Notes: generated from the letters alone by a model not told the origin. Positions 10,631 to 24,298 are shown, numbered from the stretch's first letter. The stretch is DNA of 64,000 nt from Ptiloglossa arizonensis (GCF_051014685.1 NC_135048.1:28910543-28974542), one strand, 5' to 3'. Translations and numbers: made by a program.

Positions 10631-13600
10631 AGCGTTTTATGCTATACAAGAAATTACGTTCAAACATGAGTGAAATTATGATGTAGTAAAGTAAAAATAT
10701 TCCTGCCTTAAATATTATTCTTGATTGACTAATAAAACTAACGAGTGTATGAATTGTCAGTTCCAAGTGAATGTTTATAATCTAATAGATGTCATAAGTA
10801 GTTAATTGAACCTACTACTTTTATTAATATACATAATTATTTGATCACAATGTCTGTTTCACTAATTAAATGAACATAAATATGAAGTTTATTCATGCTT
10901 TAATTATGGGGTGTAAGCAATTTTAATATTAAAATAACAAAATTTTTATTTAATTAACAAAGTTTGTTACGGAAAATTTTTTGCACAGTTCTACACATCT
11001 TTGTTATAGTTAGCCATTCCTCAGAATGTTTATTTTAATTTATATAACAAGGCGCATAGGATACTTCATGACATTATAGTTATGACATGACATTTATAAT
11101 GAAAGCTTGTGTTTAGTAAAAGACACTGTTAACAGTAATATAAAATTGTCAATAAAATAATGACAGTTTTACTTTATTCGACTAAAGTGTAGTAAAGATT
11201 TATTTCAATAAACAGCTAGTAAATATGGATGCATAGAGCTATCTTGAAAGCAAAGAGATGATCTAAGCTTTTTTTATAGAAAATTCATTGTAAAAAAAAT
11301 ACATTTTAATGTTCATATCTATACAAGTTAAATTATTTAACATTTGTTAATTCAATGAGATATATGTACTATTTACATGATAGTTTTGATTGCGCTATAT
11401 TGATATAAACGTTATTATTTTTATTTCTTTATTTACTAGTGTGAAAATGTGTCTACACTTGACTATCTGTCTGGAGGACTTGGCAGCATTTCAGGGGACT
11501 TTCATAGTATCCTACATGTGTGTTTTGTAATATGGTATCTTAAGTAGAATCACAAATATTCTATAAAGTGAAATTGTAAGATGTTAAAGCAAATTGTTAC
11601 TGCTGTTGTAGAAGTGGTAATAGTAAATACCATTTCAAAGAAATATCCATTTATTTGTGATACGTGATAGAAAAAAGATATTTTTCAATGCGAAGTCAAT
11701 CATACAAACATAATTTTTAAAATCACATATTAGAACATTTATGTAAGTTAGTAATTCTATGAAGAAGTAGATGTGAAACTTAATACAAATTGTTCAAAAA
11801 TTTGGCAGAAATAAAAATCATGTCTTACAAAATCTGTCAAAGTAAGAAAGATTTATACTTCATTGCTAAATTTCAACCAATAATAATGCTGTTCAGTAAA
11901 GGAAAACAGCTGTGCCTTGTTCCTACGGACAAACCTCAGTGTTAGTTGTATATATGCATATGCAAATCTCATACATAACTTTCATAGTTGAATCAGCGCC
12001 TACAATTAATTTTTAAGATGTTCAGGTTCCATCGCTTAAAAAAAAAACCATAGAAATAATACAATTATTGATGATATGTTCTTTATGCTGCCTAATTGGT
12101 TATTATAAAGTAAAAAGTATAGCCCAAATCGAAAGCAATTCCTAGACTGATTAATTCAGAAAAATAAATTAGTTAAAACTAAATGAATGAATATCTATTG
12201 TTGCGAAATAAGTATAATAATTTAATTTGTTCTAATGTTATTATTAACAGAAACATTTTAAATTATATGTCTATTTCAATGACAAAGTAGAATTTTACGA
12301 TGGAATAAAATGTAATTGTACAAAACAGCAATTTTAATAGGGCCGATGTTAGTCGCTTTAAGTGATAGATTATATTATCCACATATTAAGAACATTGATT
12401 TTTCGTAATATTTGAATGAATTATAGACTCATAAACTTTTGAATTCATATATCTGCATACAAGAACACTGTATCATTGATATGTATAAATATTTGTTTGC
12501 ATTTTAGTGCATTTAATATATTAAAAGAAAAACACTTAAAAAACGTGCAAGTCATTTGCAGATATAAGGTTTAACATCATAATAAGAAAAATGTTAAATC
12601 AAAATTATTTATATTGTGAATTTTTTTGTTTCTTATTTATATCATAAATGAATTTTTATTTGATAACAAAGTAATTAAATTCTGTTAATACTTAGTTTTA
12701 TATCCTTATGCTTATGAAATATTTAAGTGAATCCATAATACCATGATAGAATGCCTCTAGTCTTGGTTGCAAATTTTTGAACCAACAGAAACAAGATTCT
12801 AAATGTATCACTAATTGTACTATAAGAAATTTTTAAATTTATCAATAAAAATTATGTTTTACATTCTGAAAATTGTTACGTATCGTTTGAAACTATTCAA
12901 TTAAACGTAAAGTTATTAAAGAAAAAAATGCAAATGAAACTTGACTTTATTGCTAATCAAAAATTACAAGTATACATTAAGGTCTTACTAATACTTAATT
13001 GTGAGTAATGTAAAGATAAAAACTGACCTATAAGTAAGGACACAAAGACAAGAAACAATGTAACATAATAATTGCATAATAGCATATTTACTTCATTACA
13101 AGGGCCAATATTTTTGAAATATTTAGATACATTAGATTTTTAATATAATATATGGTACAATACGAGTTAAAAACTCAAGTTTCATTAATAACAAGAAGCA
13201 ATGTTACTAAACAAATAATTGTATCAATTACAGTAAAATCTATTTATTATATCATAGTTATTGCATAAAGCATTTGTTTTCATGTTGAATATGAGTTGTA
13301 AGTCAATTAGTAAAATAATGTTACACTTTATACAGCACACTTTGCATCTAAATATCAGTCTAACATATGTTAGTTATAAAAACAATGCAAAATATTAGTA
13401 ACAATAAGTTATGAAATAAGTCCTCTCGGTTGTGCTTTAACATCTATTTTATAACTTTTACTAAGTTATACGTAGAGAGCAGTATTACTCATATGTATTA
13501 CATATGAAATAATAATTATTATTATTACATTTAATTATAGTACATATTTTGTATATATTTGAATGTAGGATTTTTGTGTTATGTTTAAAGAATAGATATT

Positions 13601-15399
13601 TAGAATATTATGTTTTGTGTTGTACTTTTATTATAACTATATTGTGTGATAAGATTCAGTCAGCATTTAGTAAATACATAATTTACAATTTTAGGTGAAG
13701 AAACTAAAAACTAGTGGCATTGTAAAGAAAATTGAAGTATGGAAATTGTAAAACCTATGGTACTGATATTTGTAATATTAGTGTGCTGTATGAAAGATGT
13801 TTAGAAACTTTTGTGTACTTTGTTTCAAATTTACATACTGCAAACACATTTGCAAAGAATATAAGAATGGAACTATTTTTCCATAAGAAGGTCACAATGT
13901 TTTTTAATATCTATGTGAAGAATGTATACCGCTCAAAAGAAGTTAATAGGTCATTTTTGTGCAATGCACGAATAGAAATATATTAAATTTCATATTCTTT
14001 TAATTGTGAAACTGTTTGCACAATTCAACGTGTCTTTGTCATGTATTGAAGCGTGCATCTAATTATGTAAAATATTATGACTGCATACTAATGTTCACAA
14101 ATACTATACTAAAACAAATGTAAATGCAACTTAGTGTAAGTTTCAAAATTTTAAAAAAGAATATAACTTGCTTGTATTGTCTTTTCTTATAAGAACTTTA
14201 ATAAAATTGTTGTTTTCGAACTACATATGAAAATATTATTTTTTTTTAAATTTCTTTGTTATTTTGCAATCCGTGTTTTCATATTCTAAATATAAGCAGT
14301 TCGAGTTTTGGACTTTGACTTTCGGAGTATACAATTTAAAAATTATTTTATATACGATAACTTCTTTACCGACATTTCAGAAAATTGTATATAATTTTGA
14401 TCGTTCCGAGAGGCCCCCTCTCTTCAATTTATACTATTTTCGTAGCTTGATGTTATAACAAACTCGGAATATTTTAACAACTAGACTCGATAAGACTAAG
14501 AATATTTGTAAAGTTTTATACAATCCAATTATACTTGAAGTTTTATCAATATCAACATTTTAATAAAATATTTTAAGTTTTAACTTTTGACTACTTTCAT
14601 ATGTTATCTTAAAATCTTATAAGCAAAGATAGGAAAAATCAAATGACTTCACAGTTTATACATATTTATTATTAATTGTACAAAAGGAAATAAGCGAATG
14701 ATTTTATTAAAATAATTAAACACATATAACTTTCTACAATTTATTAACATATTCAATGTTATGTAGATTCTTATATCTTACAAAAATGTTCTATTATATA
14801 GCTATTCGTATTTCTAAAAAAGAGTTCCCTAAATTACAGCCGATTAGTTTAGTATTATCCGCGATGAAGAATCCTTGAAACATTTGAACAAAAGCTATCG
14901 TAACTGTTCAGGCACCTGTTATTCTTTTGCTGGTTGAAAAATTTTATATTTTAGACGGTTGTAACAATCAATTATGTATAAAACGTTATGTAGATATTAT
15001 CACTTTCTGATGTCTTTGGATTGCGTAAATTTGAAAATATATTCGCGCAATCGGAATGTTTGGCAGGAAATGATACCACCATTCATGAGAATGTTGGTAG
15101 CACTTAATAAACACGGTGATCTGTTCACTGTCGAACAACTTCAATTTACCGATTAACGACACGGCCGCCATGTTGGCGGATTGATCTATCTTGCGTCCGC
15201 GTCTGTGTACGATTCGTTTTAACGCTCGATTTTTGTACATACAAAATTGTAACGTGGTTTCGTGGATAGGGAGAAACGTCCTAATAACGTATTTTTTAAA
15301 ATCGCTTTTCTCTATCCAGCGTTAAAGAAGGCAGATTGGAGCATCGCCAGCTAGCAACATCGAACATCGTGCAGCTTTTAGAGTCTACACGTTGCCAAG
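10631..15399. other. AT-rich LPGAT1-SRRM1 intergenic region, possible long 3' UTR
   Basis: This is 4.8 kb of AT-rich sequence with several AATAAA words and no coding exon that can be tied to a gene. Open frames at 13732-13986 and 14974-15156 have poor composition and no splice support. A more GC-balanced patch with an acceptor in front lies at 11440-11547 and is treated as a finding. The last 250 bases (15150-15399) become CpG-containing and form the SRRM1 promoter and 5' UTR. Confidence 0.4.
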
Positions 15400-18300
15400 A
15401 TGATGTATACGGTAAGTTATCTGTCCTTAATAAAAACGAGTCGTAATCTCAAATCTTTGCAGTTATATTAAAGTATTATTTTTGTACTAATCAAGATTTG
15501 AATATTCCCTATTTTTGGATTATAGGGGACTACCGCGTCGCAGGACACGAGGTTCAGCGATAAGGAAAAGAAGCTTCTTAAGCAAATGAAATTTGGAGAT
15601 TCGCTCACGCAGAAGGTAGACCTACGTCGTATATGATATTTTAAACTGATTGTTTTAATAATTGAGAGAAGTGACTTGTTTCTATCTTTGATTTCTACCA
15701 TACGCTCCTTTGTATTCAGGTGGATATGAGCAAAGTTAAGCTCGATGTCATTAAGCCATGGATTACTACGAAGATTACACAAATTTTAGGCATGGAGGAC
15801 GATGTAGTGGTAGAATTTGTGTATAATCAACTGGAAGAAAAGGTAAGAAACTTGTTTCATTACAGATTCGATTAAAGTTAGATCTAAGAGACTATAGGGT
15901 AACAAAATGAAATATAAAATGCGTTCACTTGGCTTTTTCCCCTCATCATAGGAAATCGATAAATACACATTATTTCAGCACGATGTTTTGTACCAGTTAC
16001 AAAATGCTATCATCCAAAATCTGCACAATGTGCTGACTTTGGAGATGAAAAGCAAGGAGGCAGAAACCATGTTAGTTATATTTGCCTCATTGTTTTTTTT
16101 TGAATTTTGATGAAAGTATCATCATTCCTTTATATCCTGTGTATCCTGTTTCTATTTACCTCGAGTATCCCTTTCAAGCAATACCCTATTTCAACAAAAG
16201 AAAAACTGATGTAGCTGATCCTGCAACTCTGTAACGTCTGAAAACAATTTTTATCACATATGTTTGAATTCCCCGTTAGTATAAGTAGAGACCGTTGGTG
16301 GGGCTCAACCCTATTGTCCAAATGGCATTCGGATGTGCTCCTCTCTGCATCCGATTGGCCGCCTTTCTATCAGCCGTCAACGCTAGCTGATGCCAGCTGG
16401 TATATCAACGTCATCTTAGAACCAGTGCTGAAACTTCAGCATCAGCAGTTCATCCACCGTCGATTCGTCGTCACCGGAGAAACTGCGTACACGCAAAAAT
16501 CTCACCGCATCATGCTGTTCCTGCTCTCCTCATCTTTTTGGAGCTCTGCCCGAGGTCTACCATTCTGCAGATGTCTTCGTAGCAGTAATCGCGTCATCTA
16601 CTAGCTGCATCCGTCTTCATCTTCTCCTCCACATAACTGCCTCGTTTGAGGTAGTTGCACACCCAAGATTGCAACTGCGAAAGCTGTGCCACAGCTTTCA
16701 AACGTCGACCATCAACTGGCGGCCAGCGGTTCGAGGTCGAGCAAGGAGAAACCATCGCATCGTCTGTCCTGGTGCTACAGTCATCGTTCAAGGACATCGA
16801 TGCAGCTGACACATCCGGGATGCATGTTGCTTCATTCCTCGTACTTACTGCAACATCCCGAAGAATGAAGGATCTTTCCATCATGCAGGTCTGTTCACCA
16901 ACTCATGATTCTTCGGATACACGGTCAATCATAGATGCGATTGATTCATGGACCACGCCGGAGGTATCTCTACTCGGTTTGACACTTTGTCAACGTCACA
17001 GGTTGGTGGAACGGCGTTCCTTATATTCCAAATTAATCCTTTCGTTTTCAGCTAACACAACAAATATTTATGAATCCCATTTCAGCATCTACCTTAGCAG
17101 TATTTTAAAACTTGAGAAGGTATCATTGTATCTGTGCTACTTGTGCGTTTATCGATGAGTATAATATTTTTTTCCTTAGCATATCACTTATTAGAGCAGA
17201 CGTGAAACGAGCAGTTCACAGTTGGTGGTAAGATACATTAAAAATACAAAAGTAAATCTGCTTTTTCGAGGGGGAAAAGCAGTTAGTAACAACATAGGGA
17301 GATGGACACTGTTCTAATTCCAACTCTTGTGTATAAATTTAGTAGAATTGAACGTTTACTGTTCAATCATTATAACAACTTTCGACTAAATGCATGAAAA
17401 AATAAATTCGTATACTATATATTTTACAGTTTCCGGATCCCCGAAAAATGCAGATCAACCTCACGGGCTTTCTGAATGGCAGAAATGCCCGATCTTTCAT
17501 GGGTGAATTATGGGATCTTCTGGTCTCTGCTCAAGAAAGTGTAACGGGCATTCCAGAAGCTTTCTTGCAACAAAAGAAAGATCAAATTAAAAAACGTTTG
17601 GTAATTATCAATTCTTGTATTTGAATTCCTCACAGCAAATATACTGAATTTAGATACTATTATATGAACTGATCAGATAGTAGTAGAACAATTGAATAGC
17701 TAAATTTTGACATTCAGCAGAATGTTCAATTGAATGTTTTTCAATGCATGAGGTTCAGTTCAGGTTTTCTATGTTTAATATTTATTTAGAAATAAGTGAT
17801 TTGTTATCTATATTTTAAATTACTATACATCAAATCAGGAGGAGCAAGAGAAGCTCCAAGCTTCTTTAGCGGAGAAAGAGAAGGAAAAGGAGAGGGAGAA
17901 GGAAAAGGATGAAGCAGAAAGTAAAATAAAAAAGGAAGACAAAGAACGTGGTTCATCGAAGGAGCGCAGGAGAGATAGAAGTAGAGATCGCGATAGGGAC
18001 AGGTACTTTTTCTAAACAAATGAATATCGTTACTTGAATAGGTTAATTTGTCAGGTTGTAAATGTTACGGTACGTTTTTGTAGAAGTAAGAGAAGTCGAT
18101 CGAGAGATCGACACAGAGACCGCGATAGATCGAGTCGTAAACGACGATCATCTTCAAGATCGCCTAGCAAAAATTCTCTTAAAGATAACGGGAAGGATAT
18201 GTCGGAAGCTAAAGTAGAACGGGAGGACTCACCTCAACCTGAAAATGCTATTCCTCTCATGCCCATTAAAACTAAACCGTAAGTGTTAACGTTTTGTTAT

Positions 18301-21300
18301 GTAACATAATCTCTTAAAGATTATTTATTAAGGTGCTTCAACAGGGAAGCTGCTGTCGCAATATCTCGATTACAAGCTAAACTAATGAGCATAGCCGATG
18401 GAAAAAAGAAAAATAATCGTACTCCATCTCCCGAGTCATTGGATAAAGCAAAGAAATCTAGATCCAGATCGAAGTCCCCTATAAGTCGCTCTAAGAAATC
18501 TAGATCTAAATCTCCGAGTCGGGATTCGAAAACACGACGGTCTCGGTCGCCCGCGTCGAAACCTAGGCGATCTCGTTCTAAATCAAGATCAAGACGATCG
18601 AGATCTAGATCCAAATCTAGAAGATCGAAATCCAGGTCGCAGGATCGCTCGAAATCGAGACGCACGAAATCAAAGTCACCGAGGTCGCGCTCGCGATCCC
18701 GTTCGCGATCTAAAAAGTCAAGATCAAAAAGCAATGACAGAAGTAAGTCTAGAAAATCAAGGTCCGATTCGAGCGATTCCAGATCATCGAAGTCGCGGTC
18801 GAAATCACCCGATAAGAGAAAGGATAATCTCGATTCCAACAGGAAAAGAGATGCGAGCACAAGCAGTAGCTCTGAGTCAGAGGAAGAGAAAGGGGCGAAG
18901 GACAAGAATGATTTCGAAATTAGAAAGAAGAAGGATGGTGTGCAGGCCAAAAGATCGTACAGAAAGACGAACAAAGATGACAGTGGTAGCGAAAGTGACT
19001 CGAGTCGGGAAAGGAAATCTGTGCCTAAACGAAGAAGTCCTACCCCTCGGAAAGACAGAGGTCGATCCAAGGACAGAGACAGATCGCGAGATAGGTCACG
19101 GGATAGGTCGCGAGATAGATCACGTGATCGATCGCGTGATAGGAACAGAAGGTACGCACACGAGTCTCTATGTTCTACGAGCAAAGAATTTGTTACAGTG
19201 TGTTAATCGTTGGGGTTGATTTTGTTTAGAAGATCCATAGATAGAGAACGAGAAAGAAGACGAGAACGCGAACGGGAAAGAGAGCGAGAAAGACTAGATA
19301 GATATAGCGGTAGTCGCAGTATGCGACCACCATCAGTGCGCAGAGCACCCAGTAGACGAAGGTAGAAGAAATCATTGCCGCTTCATTCACAATTATTGAC
19401 TACCCTTTAATATCGATGAATTTCTATTTGCAACAGGAGTCCTCCTCGTAGAAGCCCTGCAAGATATCGTCGCAGATCACCCAGTCCCGGTGATAGACGC
19501 AGAAGAAGATCTCTCGATCGCAGACGAAGATCGTCGGAGAGGCGAGACAGACGTCGATCTCCAGATCGTCGCGACAGCAGACGTCGTTCGCCAGACGGAC
19601 GGGACCGATCCCTCAGGTACGATAGATCTTCCTCTCGCGACAGATCGAGTAGGCGAGACCGTTCCAGAGACAGAAGAGATAGAGATCGAAGATCTAGATC
19701 TAAGGATCGTAGATCAAGATCGAAAGATCACAGATCGTCGGCGGATCGTTCAAGAGATGAAAAGCGATCTCCCGATCGCTCAAAGGATGCTAAGGACAAG
19801 ACGAAGGATAAGAAGGTGGACGAGAAAATTAAAAAGTCAGCTGACACAGGATCGCGAAAAGAATTGCGAAATGGAAGGTCTAAGTCAAGTAGCTCGGAAA
19901 GTAGCGAAAGTAGTTCCTCTAGCAATGAGGATGAAGCGATCAGGTGAGTAAAGAAGTTATTTCGTATTTTCATGTTTTGTTACAGACCTTACGGTTGTCG
20001 GAGCGTAACGCAGCTATGTTGTGTTTCCCGCTTAGCTATATGCGAGGAATTCAATCATCTTCTAATAATGCATCGCTTGTTGTCTATGTGCAGAAAATCA
20101 CTTGAGCGGAAATCGTCTCAAGAGAAACGAGATCGTGAAAGGGAACGGGAGCACGTGGACGACAAACGTAAAGAAAAAGAGAAGACTGTCAAAGAAGAAC
20201 CGATCAAACGACCTGAGAAGGATGCGAAAAAAACTGAACCAACGTCCATCAAGAAACAAGAACCTAGTGTTTCTCCCAAGAAACTTCAACCTACTGTGCT
20301 TCCTGTAACTAGGCACAGAGTAAGTCTCATGATTCCCGTTTCTCGGGACTGAATATTTTTACGTAACTTTTAAATTACCTTTGCTCGTATGTTTTTTCAG
20401 TTTTCAAAGAGCTTATCCCGAACGCCTTCACCGTTTAAAAAGACTGAAGATATCATAGCTGCAGTTAAAGTTAAACAGCCTTTAAAGTACGTTCGTGAAT
20501 TTCTCGAATACTTTTTATCGCGCTACAAAAGTTTCAATGATCATTATTTATCTATAGAGAAGATAATAAAGAAGAATCACCCAAGGAAGAGTCAAGTTTC
20601 TCGTCTGGAGATACTTTCCCGTTAAAAAAGGACGATAAATCGTTGAAATCAATTAAGACGGTGGTAGAAGAAAAGAAGTCGGGCCAAAAGACGTCGGAAC
20701 CAATCTTGTTGAAAAAGCCTGTAGAGGCGATTAAAAAATCAAAGAGAGAAAAACGTGATGGTTCTACAGACTCGAATGACAGTGAAAGTGAAGGTGAATA
20801 TAAATCAAAAGAAATCTCATTAGGTCTTTTATGATGCTTTTTATATATTAGGTAAGAAAAAACCTCGGAAAGTAGAAAAGTCTAGGAAATCTAGGAAAGC
20901 TTCTACGGACGACGAGAAATCAGACAAAGGTGCTTCTAGCTCAGATTCCGAAGAGGAGAGAAAACATGCGGAAAAAAGTAAAAAGATCAGAGAGTCGAGC
21001 CGAGGAGGTAATGTTTAATTATTCGAATTTATACAAATTACAATAATTACAGTATGTAGAATTTGATTCATTTTCTCAGATTCGCTAGATGAACGTACAA
21101 AGGACAGAAAAGATAGTAGGAAACGGGAAATCAATGAAAACGAGTCTCGCAAACGGTCGAAGAAAGATTTAGAAGAAGAAACCAAGAAATCGAAAAGATC
21201 TAGAAAGGATTCTTCTTCCGGTGATGAAGATCAAAAAACAAAAAGAGGTAAAAGCGAAGATGACAGATCCAGATCACGGAAGTCTAAAAAAGATTCAAGT

Positions 21301-21857
21301 TCAGATGATGAACCGAAGAAGACACGGAAACGAAGAGATAGCTCTTCAGAAGACGAAAAATCAAGGACAAGGAAATCGAGAAAAGACTCTACAAGCGAAG
21401 ATGAAGGAAAAATACGGCTAAAAAAATCTAAACGAGATTCGAGTACAGACGATGATGAAGTAGGTGAGAAAGATGCAAAGAAAAAGAGGAAAGCAGATGA
21501 CAGTTCAGATGAAGAAAAAGTGAAGAAAAAACGTAAAAAGAAGACTAAAACTAGTACAAGTGAATCAGAGGTAATGTTTTCTTTCGTTAAGACTTGATGG
21601 TTAGCGAGGACAACTTATTTATTTGTTGTAATTGATGTTTTCAGGAAAGCGAAGTAGAGGAAAAGAAAAAAAAGAAGGATAAAAAACATAAGAAACACAA
21701 GAAGCATAAGAAACATAGAAAACACAAAAAGAAGAAGGTTGCAGACTCTGATGAATCTGATGTAAGTGAAGGTAATACTGAAGAACTGGAGAAAAAATTG
21801 CGAGAAAAAGCATTGAAATCAATGAAAAAAGGACACAGTATAGAAAGAAGTGATTAA
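15400..21857 (+). CDS. SRRM1: SRRM1 / SRm160 splicing coactivator
   Basis: SRRM1 is a nuclear SR-related protein that bridges splicing factors and the exon-junction complex; its PWI domain binds nucleic acid. Fifteen coding exons: 15400-15411, 15526-15615, 15720-15842, 17430-17600, 17839-18002, 18084-18278, 18333-19151, 19230-19361, 19437-19943, 20094-20319, 20401-20486, 20558-20793, 20852-21007, 21080-21570, 21645-21857. They total 3621 nt, 1206 aa, all in phase. The N-terminus MMYTGTTASQDTRFSDKEKK and KPWITTKITQILG (PWI at 47-49) through LTGFLNGRNARSFMGELW (domain about 27-132) match the family. Then come long RS, RD and ER repeats, acidic serine patches, a KHKKHKKHKKH-type tract and the conserved tail EKKLREKALKSM. 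The first intron inside the PWI domain (15843-17429) is unusually long for this gene and carries foreign-looking sequence. Confidence 0.95.
15979..16070 (+). other. Candidate cryptic or poison exon in the SRRM1 PWI intron
   Basis: This open stretch has an acceptor (TATTTCAG) and a donor-like CAT|GTTAGT. Read in the incoming SRRM1 frame it codes about 30 residues (HDVLYQLQNAIIQNLHNVLT...). It is 92 nt, not a multiple of three, so inclusion would shift exon 17430-17600 into a frame that meets TGA after about 15 codons. It may instead be the edge of the transposon-like sequence that follows. Confidence 0.3.
16260..17200 (+). mobile_element. Decayed transposable-element fragment (possibly BEL/Pao-like)
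   Basis: This block inside the SRRM1 intron is more GC-balanced than the AT-rich intron around it, with several broken open frames on both strands. A plus-strand stretch near 16290-16365 reads RWWGSTLLSKW...SASDWPP, reminiscent of the linker before the integrase in BEL/Pao polyproteins (a WW-G-P...WP pattern). No frame is continuous and no terminal repeats were seen. The assignment rests on one weak motif. Confidence 0.3.
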
Positions 21858-22677
21858 GAATTTGTGTGATTTACCATGGAGGGTGTGTAATGTGTGTATA
21901 CCTCTGTATTGCAATGCACTTGCTCTAACTGTATCACGAATTCATTTTCGTTTATTATTGAGGATGATAGGATATTATCATATCATGATACTTTCTTGTG
22001 CAAAACAAGTTTGGCACAATCAAAAAGTTAATCTTTTTGAAGAAATGTCCTAATTTTTACGAACCTTAAATATAAACTTTAAGCTTATAATTATAAAGTT
22101 ACAATTATGAACGCAATAGTTGTTTTCTTTTGACTTAGTGAAATGAAAATAGTGTATCTGAACACAAATAGAGACAGTAATTTCTTGTGCCACTTTAATG
22201 TACGATTTTTACACTTTTCAAGGCGTTAACACAACTGAGTAAAGAAACTATATCCCCTTTAGTTAGTAAGTTCATTTCATGGATTAATGTTCATTGTATA
22301 GTGCGATGAATTTAGTTTGTACATCTGATTTATGTAAAAATAATTTGTCATCGAATTATCTATATTAAGATAAAAAAATAAATTCTGTCTTGAAGAGAAA
22401 AATTGTACTTTGTACGAAACTATTATCACACCCTCTTGTTACGATATTTGTATACGTAAGTTATGTAATAAAATTTAATCTACAATTATTATCAATTTTA
22501 CTTAGAGTTCAGAACTACTACTAAATTTGTACGTGATATGACTTATTTCACGTATAATGTAGTATTGAATTGAAAATACATAATTTTCAGAAAAAGTATT
22601 TTGTATTTCAAATGATTAAATCTACCCATTTTTTTAATAATAAGGAACATGTAATACATCTGTACTTATAAATATAT
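21858..22677. other. Convergent 3' regions of SRRM1 and POLR3D
   Basis: This AT-rich stretch lies between the SRRM1 stop (21855-21857) and the POLR3D stop (22678-22680, minus). It holds AATAAA-type words near 22375 and 22465 for the plus gene. No coding signal is seen. Confidence 0.5.
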
Positions 22678-24298
22678 TTACAATTTGGCCAACATGGATT
22701 CCCAATCAGGTGAACAAATAAGTGTGCTACTGACTGGTCCAAGATTAATTAAATCACCATTTAATTTTTCGGTGTCTACTTTTGCAGCGAGAAGATCCTA
22801 AAAAATGTTAGTGTAAGTAAAGTGTTTAATGTTATTGTGCGTTTTAAATACATACTTGTCGGAAGCTAAGATGTGATCCAACATCTACGATTAAGTTGTT
22901 TTCACCCAATAGTAAGCGTATTTTGCCAGATTTTAAAATTTGTAATTTGCCTAGAATACCAGCCTTTAAACTATTCAAAGTGCACATCTCTGTTTGTGAA
23001 TTATTTTCGGTTTCCTTTTCGGAACTTGTGACGTTTGAACGAGTTGGTGGTCTAGTATCTTCTGCACTGCCCACAAAACCTGGTAAACAATCTGGAAACT
23101 ACAGTTCATTCGTTATATTGTATATTAATTGTAAAAATAAACATACATATATATATTTCGTTTAATACAACCTTACCTGTATTAAAATATAAGAATTTGA
23201 TTTATTTTCAATCATTTGAGGAATGCTATCTAACTCTTCTTTTGGCTCTATATTACATTTAGGTATCTTAACTTTAGGTTCCTTTTTTGGTGATAGTACT
23301 GAAAGTAAATATTATGTGTATATTTTGCTAAACAAACAAAGAAAAGTATACTTACCCTCTCCATTATCTAAAATAATTGGTTTTCTGTCTACTTCTTCCT
23401 CCTCCTCAACTGGTACTTTAACTTCTTCTTTGTTTATTTTTACTGAAATATGTAAATGTTAAAATTGTTATAATATTTATCTGTACCTTACAATAAATCC
23501 TATTAATAAAATTGTATACCTTCTTTGATCATTGGCAACATAACAGGGCCATTCTCGTAATCTAAAGGTTCTCCATCATCTATAAAGTCATCTCTCAACA
23601 ATCGTTTCAATTTTTCTTCTTCTTCTGCTTTATCGATACTGCGATTTAATTCTAATTTTGGTCTTTCCAGGGATGCTTGAGGGTTTCTATCATTATCTCT
23701 ATAGCCACCACCACCACCGCTACCACGTTTCCCTGGTGTGTTTGTTATACCGGTAGACCAAATTCCACTAGACTGAAATAAATACACGTAGAAGATTATA
23801 AAGTAATTTCACATTGCATAAAAAAAAGTTTCTTCAATATACTTGAATTAAATTGCTTGCTCTTCCACGTCCCCTATCACCCCTGTTACCTCTATCACCT
23901 CTACCACGCCCTCGATTATGGTCCCTATCCCTAACTGATTTTGTAGGAATATTTTGCACGGTATCTCTAAAAAAAAACATGAAAGGTTTGCCCAATTCAT
24001 ATAGATCTTGGACTTCCTACTTACTTCGTACAAAGATAACTTACTCTTTCTTTTTTATCCTTTGAGCATTTAAATTTGGTGTGTATACTTTCTTGGGTTT
24101 CTCAGTCTTAATGTTACCTCCCAATGTTAAATCTCTTGGCGAACGGAAGGAAGTTAATCTGGTTGTGGTAGTAGTAGACAATCCAGGTTCAGTTTTAATG
24201 CTTCTTATAGGAACAGGCATCGATGTACCAGGTTCTACTTTTATTTTAACATTCGTTGGAAGCGTATAATTTGAATCAACAGACTTGTCAGAAGCCAT
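22678..24298 (-). CDS. POLR3D: DNA-directed RNA polymerase III subunit RPC4
   Basis: RPC4 pairs with RPC5 in the TFIIF-like subcomplex of RNA polymerase III, which makes tRNA, 5S rRNA and other small RNAs. Seven coding exons: 24298-24045, 23966-23843, 23772-23520, 23442-23356, 23298-23177, 23098-22856, 22797-22678. They total 1203 nt, 400 aa (human about 398), with consistent phases. The N-terminal half is basic and disordered, with two IKxEPG(T/L)S segments of the sort seen as sumoylation sites (VKIKVEPG, IKTEPG), RSPRDLTLGG, and an RGRGRGDRGNRGDRGRG box. The C-terminal RPC4 domain includes LQFPDCLPG-like and LKSGKIRLLLGENNLIVDVG segments and ends CSPDWESMLAKL. I chose ATG 24298 because it gives MASDKSVDS and no upstream in-frame ATG precedes it. 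SRRM1 is convergent, with 820 bp between the stops. Confidence 0.93.

Noticed and set aside
13732..13986. 84-codon frame downstream of LPGAT1
   Set aside because: Low-complexity AT-driven codons, no homology sense and no regulatory context.
16655..17158. 167-codon plus-strand frame in the SRRM1 intron
   Set aside because: Overlaps open frames on the other strand, has no recognisable domain, and lies in the element-like block. Best read as decayed repeat sequence.
18321..19184. Long minus-strand open frame (287 codons) opposite SRRM1
   Set aside because: It is the mirror of the arginine/serine-rich coding exon 18333-19151; RS codons avoid stops on the other strand. No independent gene features.
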